NCBI GenBank assembly: GCA_049522195.1
Contig: JBEKOB010000073.1
Location: 1 to 19,769, forward strand
DNA from: UBA9647 sp049522195
GTDB taxonomy: Bacteria > Bacteroidota > Ignavibacteria > UBA10030
Reading direction: 5' to 3'
DNA length: 19,769 bases
The translations under genes were made by a program, and so were the position numbers. Shown here piece after piece: positions 1 through 6,171 of this stretch. Within the stretch, counting starts at the first letter, position 1, and each line of letters opens with the position of its first letter. A model generated the notes under the pieces. It ran no database searches and was not told the origin of the DNA. It worked only from the letters and a program-made list of their open reading frames with translations.

Positions 1-2265
1 ACATCTGGATTCGCGTCGAGCCTTACGCTCAAGAGCAATGTAACGAATCAACTCTCGGTTCGGGGAACAGGTGCGACCGAAGCGACAACGCTCACTTTCG
101 TCGCGAGGGACTCTGTTGGTAATTTGCTTGATCCAAAGCGTCGGCTCCTGGTGAACTTCTCCATCTCTCCGACAAACGGACTTGGAGGTGGCGAGTTTCT
201 CTCACCCACCAGCGGTTACACCGATGCTAACGGCGAAGTGACCACGACATTCAACTCAGGTGTCAAATCTGGCGTGGTCCAAATCGTCGCCACAGCGAAC
301 GTACAAGGCCAAACGATCTCCGTTGCTTCCGGTCGAATAACAATTTCCGGCGGCTTCCCTGATCCCACGAAGATCACAGCCTTTCTGTCGCGTGTCAATA
401 TGCCAGGACTTGCAAAGACTGGTCCAATCGGGACATTGTCTGTTCAGGTTGGTGATAAGTTCGGCAATCCAGTTCAAGTCGGGACAGCGGTCTCCTTCAG
501 CTCAAACGGCGGGTTGATACAGCCCTTCGCACAGACGGATGTCAACGGACTGGCGACGGTAACGCTGCAGGGAGGCAAGCCTTTCCCGAATGATCCGACT
601 GCAGGTGGACCTGGTTATGGCACAATAACCCTTCAGACTGTCGGAGAAGCAGGAGCAGCTATCAGTGTCCCGATTACGTTCCTCTTCTCGGGTGCTCCGA
701 TTGTCACGCTTCAGAATGTTCCCAATGACACTATCAAGATCTTTGATGCTTCAAACTTTGATGTCGACTACACTATAGCAGATGTCAATGGCAACCCGGT
801 TTCAGGGGGGCACAATGTTTCAGTCAATATTTCGGGCGCGGCAGCATCGAGTATTAGTCTCAGCGGCGATATCAATGTGTCCACGCCTGACACGAAGGAC
901 AAAGTGAACTTTACGCACTATCGATTCCGTGCGACGGACAATACTCCGAATGGCGGCATCTATGGTGAGGTGGTGTTCACGATTACTGTGACTGGGGAAG
1001 CGGGAACCTTTGTTAAGAAGTTTTACGGCAATCTCCAGCCGCCGCAGGTGGCTAACACTGTGCCGCCCACGGCACGGCAGCCATCGCAGATTGCCTTCCT
1101 CGGTATAACGAATACTGATATCTATGTTGCCGGCGTCGGTAACACCGAGAATTCGGTAATCACCTATGAAGTGCGCGACTCCCTCGGCATACCGATCGAC
1201 AAGACCCGAAGGGTCTACGCGACGTTCGGGCTCCAGTTCTTCCCGAACAACTACGTAGGAGGCGGTTTGCCACCGCAAATCATTCCGTCGGCGGATAGCA
1301 CTGACGATTCTGGAAAACTTCGAACGGCAATAGTAAGCGGAACGCAGGCGGGTGTGGTGCAAATCGTTGCTCGCGTTCTGTTGCCTGGAGGAGGAGTTGT
1401 CGTTTCTCAGCCTGTGAAGGTAACAATACACGCTGGTTTCGCCGACCAGCGGCATTTCTCGATCAATCCCAGTAGATACGTATTCCCCGGGTTTGAAGCC
1501 ACGGGTGTATTCCCATACTTCAACCAGGTACCGTTCACCGTGGTTGTCGGTGATACCTTCAGCAATCCTGTGCAGTCGGGGACTGCGGTCTATTTCAATT
1601 CCTCTGCAGGTGTGATGCAAACGGGCACCACAGGTTCACTGGCATCCTATACGAATCAGACAGGCATCGCAACGGCGACGCTCTACTGCGTGAACCCGGT
1701 GCCAAACGTGTCTCCTTATGACTACGTTCCCGGACCGGCTGACCCCTTCTATGCACAAATGGGTGGGGGGAGTCCGGCGGGTCTACGAATCGGGTACAGC
1801 TGGATATGGGCGCAAACGCAGGGGCAAGGAGGGAGGAAAGTGATCGACAGCGTCCTCGTCGTTTGGAACAAGGCTCCGATTGTTGTGACGGGTCTTCCGT
1901 CGTCGACGGTTGACATCTTCACTAGTCCGAATAGCCTATCAGCTCCGATCAGCATCACGGTGAAGGACATCAACGGTAACCCACTTTGTGATGGAACAGT
2001 TATTTCTGCCTCCTGCATCTTCACTACAAACGTGCCGGGGGTAACGTTCGGAGTGGTTGGTGACATCTCGAGCGCTCAGGCTTTCGTCATGCCCGCAGCC
2101 GGATTCGCCAGATTCCCTGGGCCTGGCAGTACGGATTTCACATTCCAGGTTGCCGACCTATCAACTTCTCCGGCGCTTGGTCAACATCTGACAGTCCAGA
2201 TAACCATCTCTTCACCAGGACTGGCAGCAGTTGTGCTGTCCTTCCCGGCCGTAGTTGTCCCGTAG
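1..2265 (+). CDS. Large Ig-like (Big_1/invasin-type) repeat protein, 3' part only
   Basis: The reading frame is open from the first base, so the true start lies upstream; 754 codons are visible, ending in tandem in-frame stops (TAG TAG). The protein is almost entirely beta-rich and rich in G, T, S, V and N. It carries repeated bacterial Ig-like (Big_1) signatures: 'RDSVGNLLD', 'DKFGNPVQVGTAVSFSS', 'TDVNGLATVTL', 'GDTFSNPVQSGTAVYFNSS', 'NQTGIATATL'. Two long cassettes align: about residues 1-345 and 350-754 of the visible part. Each has two Big_1-like domains and a third beta domain opening with 'APIVTLQNVP' or 'APIVVTGLP'. Such domains form rod-like stalks of surface adhesins or secreted proteins. 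The C-terminus simply ends in a beta domain: I see no LPxTG, no transmembrane helix and no obvious type IX secretion tail. Any signal or anchor must be upstream. Exact function is unknown; the Ig-repeat assignment is firm, the surface location is inferred. Confidence 0.8.
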   Translation, partial: TSGFASSLTLKSNVTNQLSVRGTGATEATTLTFVARDSVGNLLDPKRRLLVNFSISPTNGLGGGEFLSPTSGYTDANGEVTTTFNSGVKSGVVQIVATANVQGQTISVASGRITISGGFPDPTKITAFLSRVNMPGLAKTGPIGTLSVQVGDKFGNPVQVGTAVSFSSNGGLIQPFAQTDVNGLATVTLQGGKPFPNDPTAGGPGYGTITLQTVGEAGAAISVPITFLFSGAPIVTLQNVPNDTIKIFDASNFDVDYTIADVNGNPVSGGHNVSVNISGAAASSISLSGDINVSTPDTKDKVNFTHYRFRATDNTPNGGIYGEVVFTITVTGEAGTFVKKFYGNLQPPQVANTVPPTARQPSQIAFLGITNTDIYVAGVGNTENSVITYEVRDSLGIPIDKTRRVYATFGLQFFPNNYVGGGLPPQIIPSADSTDDSGKLRTAIVSGTQAGVVQIVARVLLPGGGVVVSQPVKVTIHAGFADQRHFSINPSRYVFPGFEATGVFPYFNQVPFTVVVGDTFSNPVQSGTAVYFNSSAGVMQTGTTGSLASYTNQTGIATATLYCVNPVPNVSPYDYVPGPADPFYAQMGGGSPAGLRIGYSWIWAQTQGQGGRKVIDSVLVVWNKAPIVVTGLPSSTVDIFTSPNSLSAPISITVKDINGNPLCDGTVISASCIFTTNVPGVTFGVVGDISSAQAFVMPAAGFARFPGPGSTDFTFQVADLSTSPALGQHLTVQITISSPGLAAVVLSFPAVVVP

Positions 2266-2291
2266 TAGGGAAGAGTAGATTTCAGCAAAAG

Positions 2292-2328
2292 CTCCGTCTC
2301 TCGCGAACTTGCGGGGGACGGAGTTTTT
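2292..2328. terminator. Bidirectional rho-independent terminator
   Basis: A 13-bp stem (outer arms CTCCGTC at 2292-2298 and GACGGAG at 2317-2323, inner part with two G-U pairs to 2304/2311) encloses a 6-nt loop. It is followed by five T on the plus strand and preceded by AAAAG, which gives a CTTTT tract on the minus strand. It sits between the convergent Ig-repeat gene and hemL, so it can end both transcripts. The last T residues of the plus-strand tract (2327-2328) are part of the hemL stop codon. Confidence 0.85.
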
Positions 2329-3628
2329 ATTTGTATGCGGCTTGAAGTGCGATGAGATTGGCTGCCACGGTCTTCTTTATGTCCACCGTTGAGTGACTGG
2401 CTGACAAAAAGGCCGCTTCGAATTGAGAAGGGGGAAGATACATCCCGAGGTTGAGCATTGCATTGAAGTATCGGGCAAAACGGTCGGTATCGGCTGTCTT
2501 TGCTGAATCGTAGTCGTGAACTGGTTTGTCAGTGAAGAACAAGGTGAACATTGAGCCAATCCTGTTCAGTCTCAGGTTGAGCCCCGTCTTCTTGAGATTG
2601 TTCCGAAATCCATCTTCCAATGCAGCGGACCGTTTTTCTAACTGCTTGTACACTGATTCTGATCGCGAAAGCTTCTTCAGCATCTCGTAGCCGGCGCTCA
2701 TGGCGAGAGGATTGCCCGAAAGCGTTCCCGCCTGATACATAGGCCCGGAAGGTGCGACCATCTGCATGATCTCTCTTCTTCCCCCGTATGCTCCGACAGG
2801 AAGTCCGCCGCCGATGATTTTCCCGAGCGTTGTCAGATCTGGGCGAATTCCATACAGCTCCTGAGCCCCCCCGAGGGCGACCCGGAAACCTGTCATCACT
2901 TCATCGAAAATGAGGAGAACTGAGTGTGTCGACGTCAGCGAGCGAAGGCCTTCAAGAAATCCCTTGGCCGGAGGAACGCACCCCATGTTGCCGACAACCG
3001 GCTCGACAATAACGGCAGCGATTTCGTCGTGGTTCTCATTGATAAGTTTTGCCACAGACGTGAGGTCATTGTATCGGGCCGTGAGTGTTCCCCGTGCAAT
3101 GCCGACGGGGACTCCGGGGCTGTCAGGAACTCCCAGTGTGAGAGCGCCTGATCCGGCTTTGATCAGGAATGAGTCACCGTGGCCGTGATAGCAACCTTCA
3201 AACTTTATGATTTTCTCTTTGCCTGTGTAAGCCCGCGCAAGACGGATCGCACTCATCGTCGCCTCCGTCCCGGAATTGACCATGCGCACCATCTCGATTG
3301 AAGGCATGATGCTTGTGATGAGCTCAGCCATCCTGACTTCGAGTTCCGTCGGTGCGCCGAAGCTCGTCCCGGACTTCGCCGCTCGCCGGATTGAATTCAC
3401 AATCTGCGGTTGTGCGTGTCCGAGGATCATAGGTCCCCATGATCCCACGTAATCGATGTATTTGTTTCCGTCTTCGTCCCAGACGTAAGCGCCTTTCGCC
3501 TTCTTTATAAACAGGGGGAAGCGCCCAACGGACCGGAAGGCACGCACGGGCGAATTGACCCCGCCGGGAAGAAGGTTCTGGGCTTTGAGGAAGAGCTTAT
3601 CTGATTTTCTGGTCTTGAGGGTTTTCAT
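2327..3628 (-). CDS. hemL: Glutamate-1-semialdehyde 2,1-aminomutase
   Basis: A PLP-dependent class III aminotransferase-fold enzyme that converts glutamate-1-semialdehyde to 5-aminolevulinate, the last step of the C5 route into heme, in the cytoplasm. The 433-residue length is normal for the family. Visible landmarks are 'PGGVNSPVRAF' (21-31), the phosphate-binding 'NSGTEATMSA' (118-127), 'CYHGHGDSFL' (146-155), 'FDEVMTGFRV' (241-250) with the cofactor-contacting Asp242, and the Schiff-base lysine Lys270 in 'TLGKIIGGGLPVGAYGG'. The start is ATG at 3626-3628; no convincing Shine-Dalgarno sequence precedes it. It is the last gene of a hemB-SDR-hemL run, separated from the SDR gene by 105 bp that carry two strong palindromes, so it may be separately controlled or expressed at a different level. 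GluTR (hemA) is not in the window. Confidence 0.96.
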   Translation of the reverse strand: MKTLKTRKSDKLFLKAQNLLPGGVNSPVRAFRSVGRFPLFIKKAKGAYVWDEDGNKYIDYVGSWGPMILGHAQPQIVNSIRRAAKSGTSFGAPTELEVRMAELITSIMPSIEMVRMVNSGTEATMSAIRLARAYTGKEKIIKFEGCYHGHGDSFLIKAGSGALTLGVPDSPGVPVGIARGTLTARYNDLTSVAKLINENHDEIAAVIVEPVVGNMGCVPPAKGFLEGLRSLTSTHSVLLIFDEVMTGFRVALGGAQELYGIRPDLTTLGKIIGGGLPVGAYGGRREIMQMVAPSGPMYQAGTLSGNPLAMSAGYEMLKKLSRSESVYKQLEKRSAALEDGFRNNLKKTGLNLRLNRIGSMFTLFFTDKPVHDYDSAKTADTDRFARYFNAMLNLGMYLPPSQFEAAFLSASHSTVDIKKTVAANLIALQAAYK

Positions 3629-3663
3629 GTTCGTTCAGAAAATTGAGGAAAACAAACCAATCG

Positions 3664-3690
3664 TTCTTCGACAGTTTAACTGTCGAAGAA
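3664..3690. repeat. 27-bp perfect palindrome upstream of hemL (copy 1)
   Basis: Arms TTCTTCGACAGTT (3664-3676) and AACTGTCGAAGAA (3678-3690) are perfect inverted repeats around one central base. The inner 17 bp (3669-3685) match copy 2 except at the centre. It lies 36-62 bp upstream of the hemL start, in the SDR-hemL gap. It could be a dimeric-regulator operator or a stem-loop in the operon mRNA; the lack of an adjacent T tract argues against a simple terminator. Confidence 0.8.
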
Positions 3691-3698
3691 GGCTCATA

Positions 3699-3719
3699 TC
3701 CGACAGTTGAACTGTCGGA
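3699..3719. repeat. 21-bp perfect palindrome upstream of hemL (copy 2)
   Basis: Arms TCCGACAGTT (3699-3708) and AACTGTCGGA (3710-3719) surround a single G. The core CGACAGTT-N-AACTGTCG (3701-3717) is the same as in copy 1, offset by exactly 32 bp, about three helical turns. The outer bases differ between copies but stay complementary within each copy. That suggests selection on the palindrome or on an RNA hairpin. Confidence 0.8.
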
Positions 3720-3733
3720 CAACACTGAGTGTG

Positions 3734-4729
3734 CTACAACAACCCTTGTTCCTTGTACCACGCGAACGTTTTTTCAACCGCTTCCCGAAATGGCGTAAAG
3801 GTGTACCCCAGTTCCTCCTGAGCCTTCCTGCAGCTGAAATGGTAATTGAGATTGCTTCCTGCCAGAAGCTCTCTCGTTACCCATGGGCGTCGGTTCAGAA
3901 TTCGGGCGACAGCCTCTGCCGAAGCGGCTACAGCCGTGACAAAGCCCTGGGGCATTCTAAAGAAGGGGTCGATGCCTCCAACAACAGAAGCAATAGTTGA
4001 AATGATCTCGCGATGGGACAGATTTTCTCCGCTCAGGATGTACCGTTCACCGGTCCGTCCGAGGCGCGCCGCCTGCAGGTGGCCGCGCACCACGTCATCA
4101 ACATATACAACACTCATTCCGCCGCGAACGTAATAGAAGATCTTCTTCTTGTAGATGTCCCGGATGAGTTGGCCGCCGTGGAAATGAATGTCGCGGGGCC
4201 CGATGATAACCGTCGGATTTACCATCACAGCATCGAGCCCTTGCTTGACAGCCCGCAGGATCTCTTTCTCGGCATGGTGTTTGGAATTCCGGTACCCCAC
4301 ATCGTATGGTTCCCAGTTGAATCGAATGGTCTCGTCGGCCAACGAGCCATTCTCGGGAAAGCCGACCGCGGCCGTCGAGCTGGTATGGACAAGCCGTCGC
4401 ACGCCGTTCTCGAGGCACGCCTGGGCGACGTTACGGGTCCCAAGAACGTTTACCTCGTGCATCAACTGGCGCTCTCTTCTCCAGTAAGAAATGAGCGCGG
4501 CAGTGTGAAAAACCGTATCGCATCCCCTGGTTGCACTGCGAAGGGAATCGATATCACGCACGTCGCCGATGACGTGCTCGACTTGCAGCGTGCCAAGAGC
4601 CTTCAGGTCCGATCCTGCGCGTCTCAGGATTCGCACGTTGCAGCCTTCGTTCAGGAGTGCGGACGCGAGATTCGACCCGAGAAAGCCTGTGCCGCCGGTG
4701 ACGAGAACGTTTTTCACTGTGGGGGTCAA
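3734..4729 (-). CDS. NAD(P)-dependent epimerase/dehydratase, extended SDR family
   Basis: A Rossmann-fold extended short-chain dehydrogenase/reductase of 331 residues, similar in pattern to dihydroflavonol-4-reductase/HpnA-like proteins. Visible are the nucleotide-binding 'TGGTGFLG' (11-18), an acidic 'GDVRD' (55-59), 'NVLGTRNV' (94-101), 'HTSSTAAVG' (115-123) and the catalytic pair Tyr146/Lys150 in 'YRNSK'. The substrate cannot be read from sequence; a nucleotide sugar or a ketone-bearing lipid or isoprenoid are possible. The reading frame begins at TTG 4727-4729, 20 bp after hemB; GTG at 4715-4717 (four codons in) is an alternative start and no clear ribosome site separates them. It sits between hemB and hemL in the same orientation, so it is probably co-transcribed with them. 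A role in tetrapyrrole metabolism is only suggested by position. Confidence 0.88.
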   Translation of the reverse strand: MTPTVKNVLVTGGTGFLGSNLASALLNEGCNVRILRRAGSDLKALGTLQVEHVIGDVRDIDSLRSATRGCDTVFHTAALISYWRRERQLMHEVNVLGTRNVAQACLENGVRRLVHTSSTAAVGFPENGSLADETIRFNWEPYDVGYRNSKHHAEKEILRAVKQGLDAVMVNPTVIIGPRDIHFHGGQLIRDIYKKKIFYYVRGGMSVVYVDDVVRGHLQAARLGRTGERYILSGENLSHREIISTIASVVGGIDPFFRMPQGFVTAVAASAEAVARILNRRPWVTRELLAGSNLNYHFSCRKAQEELGYTFTPFREAVEKTFAWYKEQGLL

Positions 4730-4749
4730 TGCTTGACGATGGAAAATAT

Positions 4750-5766
4750 CTATCGAGAGCGGAGCACCCGCGCCGCGTCTTTCGCAAAATAGGTGAGAAT
4801 GAGATCTGCCCCCGCACGCTTGATGCTCGTCAGCACCTCCATCATCACCCGCTCCTCCTCAATCCAGCCGTTGGCGCCGGCAGCTTTGATCATCGAATAC
4901 TCTCCGCTGACATTGTAGGCGGCGGTGGGGACGTGAAATGTATCCTTCACCCTTCGGATAATGTCGAGATACGAAAGGGCAGGTTTTACCATAACGATGT
5001 CGGCTCCCTCGTGGAGATCCTGTTCAACCTCCCTGAGAGCTTCGTCGGCGTTGGCCGGATCCATTTGGTGTGACCGGCGATCGCCGAATTTGGGAGCGCT
5101 CTCTGCGGCGTCCCTGAACGGTCCATAGAAGCCGGATGCATATTTCGCGGCGTAGGACATGATCGGCAAATTGGAGAACCCGTTTGAATCGAGTATCCGC
5201 CTGATTGCCTGGACACGGCCGTCGAACATGTCCGAAGGGGCAACGATATCCGCACCGGCCTGGGCATGTGTCAGCGCTTCCCTGGCAAGAAGCTCGATTG
5301 ATTCATCGTTCACGATTTCGTTTCCGCGCACAATACCGCAGTGACCGTGCGACGTGTACTCGCAAAGACACACATCCGTGACGACAACGAGATCGGGCGT
5401 CTCTTTTTTAATTGCACGAATTGCCATCTGCACTATCCCTGCTTCGTCATATGCCTCCGAGCCCACTTCATCCTTGTGCTCGGGTATACCAAACAGGATG
5501 ACTGCAGGGATCCCGAGGCTTTGAACGGCGACACATTCCTTAACAGTTTCATCGATCGAAAGCTGGAAAACTCCCGGCATGGATTTTATTTCCTTGCGGA
5601 ACTTTGTCCCGGGGACAACGAAGAGCGGGTAGATAAAGTCAGCGGCCGATAGCTCGGTTTCCCGGACCATCGATCGCAGAGGACTGGTCATCCGGAGTCT
5701 CCGGAATCGACGAAATGCCTCTGTTTCAGTGCTTGTGTAGTAACCGGTTGTTGTCTTCTCGCTCAC
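4750..5766 (-). CDS. hemB: Delta-aminolevulinic acid dehydratase (porphobilinogen synthase)
   Basis: Condenses two 5-aminolevulinate molecules to porphobilinogen, the second common step of heme synthesis; a cytoplasmic, usually octameric TIM barrel. At 338 residues it has the normal length. The zinc-type cysteine cluster is intact: Cys133, Cys135 and Cys143 in 'DVCLCEYTSHGHCG'. The two Schiff-base lysines are Lys208 in 'SYAAKYASGFYGPFRDA' and Lys261 in 'MVKPALSYLD'. The start is GTG at 5764-5766, chosen because a strong AGGAGGA sits 5 nt upstream (minus strand, 5771-5777). It leads the hemB-SDR-hemL run; a candidate promoter lies about 55-80 bp upstream. It supplies the step directly after HemL, so the operon order is the reverse of the pathway order. 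Confidence 0.97.
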   Translation of the reverse strand: MSEKTTTGYYTSTETEAFRRFRRLRMTSPLRSMVRETELSAADFIYPLFVVPGTKFRKEIKSMPGVFQLSIDETVKECVAVQSLGIPAVILFGIPEHKDEVGSEAYDEAGIVQMAIRAIKKETPDLVVVTDVCLCEYTSHGHCGIVRGNEIVNDESIELLAREALTHAQAGADIVAPSDMFDGRVQAIRRILDSNGFSNLPIMSYAAKYASGFYGPFRDAAESAPKFGDRRSHQMDPANADEALREVEQDLHEGADIVMVKPALSYLDIIRRVKDTFHVPTAAYNVSGEYSMIKAAGANGWIEEERVMMEVLTSIKRAGADLILTYFAKDAARVLRSR

Positions 5767-5770
5767 AAAT

Positions 5771-5777
5771 TCCTCCT
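5771..5777 (-). promoter_or_regulatory. Ribosome binding site of hemB
   Basis: AGGAGGA on the minus strand, 4-5 nt before a GTG codon. It fixes the non-ATG start of hemB and is the strongest Shine-Dalgarno sequence in the window. Confidence 0.8.
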
Positions 5778-5818
5778 CACAGGTTGGTACTTGAAGTAAT
5801 TGCGGACATATTTATCTC

Positions 5819-5847
5819 AATATACCCGAAGATTGATTTATCCGCAA
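5819..5847 (-). promoter_or_regulatory. Candidate sigma-70-type promoter of the hemB operon
   Basis: On the minus strand a TTGCGG (-35-like, 5842-5847) is followed after exactly 17 bp by TATATT (-10-like, 5819-5824, five of six consensus bases). The predicted transcript would have a 5' leader of roughly 45-50 nt before the hemB GTG. The -35 match is weak (three of six) and FCB-group bacteria often use a different promoter form, so this is a candidate only. Confidence 0.35.
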
Positions 5848-5898
5848 ATCGGGATGGATAGGCCTAACGCTCTTTGCTGGATTGTCAACAGCTTCTTA

Positions 5899-5980
5899 TC
5901 AAAGTTTGAGCCCTCCCCTCTGTGTGCATGCTTGTGTGCAGGTGAGAGGTGATGGAATGGGTGTGTGTTTGTCTTGATCC
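5899..5980 (+). repeat. Intergenic palindromic repeat, copy A
   Basis: Begins with TCAAAGTTTGA. It then carries the arm TCCCCTCT (5914-5921), a 23-nt spacer, the opposite arm AGAGGTGA (5945-5952, one mismatch) and a tail GGGTGTGTGT (5959-5968), ending near 'CTTGATCC'. It aligns along its whole length with copy B. Confidence 0.75.
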
Positions 5981-5985
5981 ATTCC

Positions 5986-6054
5986 CGTCGAGAGCACACA
6001 CCCCTCAACTCCCCTCTCTCGGCCCGCGTCCCTTCGCACGAGAGGGGACGTTTA
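5986..6054 (-). repeat. Intergenic palindromic repeat, copy M (inverted)
   Basis: The same element in reverse orientation. On the plus strand the tail appears as CACACACCCC (5995-6004), followed by arm TCCCCTCT (6010-6017), a 23-nt spacer and arm AGAGGGGA (6041-6048). Arms are perfectly complementary and the arm spacing equals that of copies A and B. Confidence 0.7.
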
Positions 6055-6082
6055 GATCTCGGGTGCCTGTACGTACTCTTCC

Positions 6083-6166
6083 TCAAAGTTTGAACAGTCC
6101 CCTCTGTGCGGCCGCCCGTGTAAAGGCGAGAGGGGATGACAGGGGTGTGTGCCTTTGTTCTTGAAC
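6083..6166 (+). repeat. Intergenic palindromic repeat, copy B
   Basis: Begins TCAAAGTTTGA like copy A. It carries perfect arms TCCCCTCT (6098-6105) and AGAGGGGA (6129-6136) separated by 23 nt and the tail AGGGGTGTGTG (6141-6151), ending 'CTTGAACC' just 5 bp short of the stop codon of the next minus-strand gene. Together the three copies fill most of the roughly 400-bp gap between hemB and that gene; I see no credible coding sequence here. Confidence 0.75.
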
Positions 6167-6171
6167 CTTGG

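Noticed and set aside
820..1620. Minus-strand reading frame of 266 codons
   Set aside because: It lies antisense to the Ig-repeat gene. The translation is low-complexity and rich in Arg/His with no motif, typical of an antisense shadow.
3664..3719. Start of a CRISPR array
   Set aside because: There are only two units, each is itself a palindrome, and the 13-15 bp between cores is too short for spacers; no cas gene is nearby.
4013..4792. Plus-strand reading frame of 259 codons
   Set aside because: It is antisense to the SDR gene, whose Rossmann and YxxxK motifs prove the coding strand.
5838..6086. Minus-strand reading frame of 82 codons between hemB and the glycosyltransferase gene
   Set aside because: It runs through repeat copies A and M; the translation is made of repeat sequence and has no ribosome site or recognisable domain.
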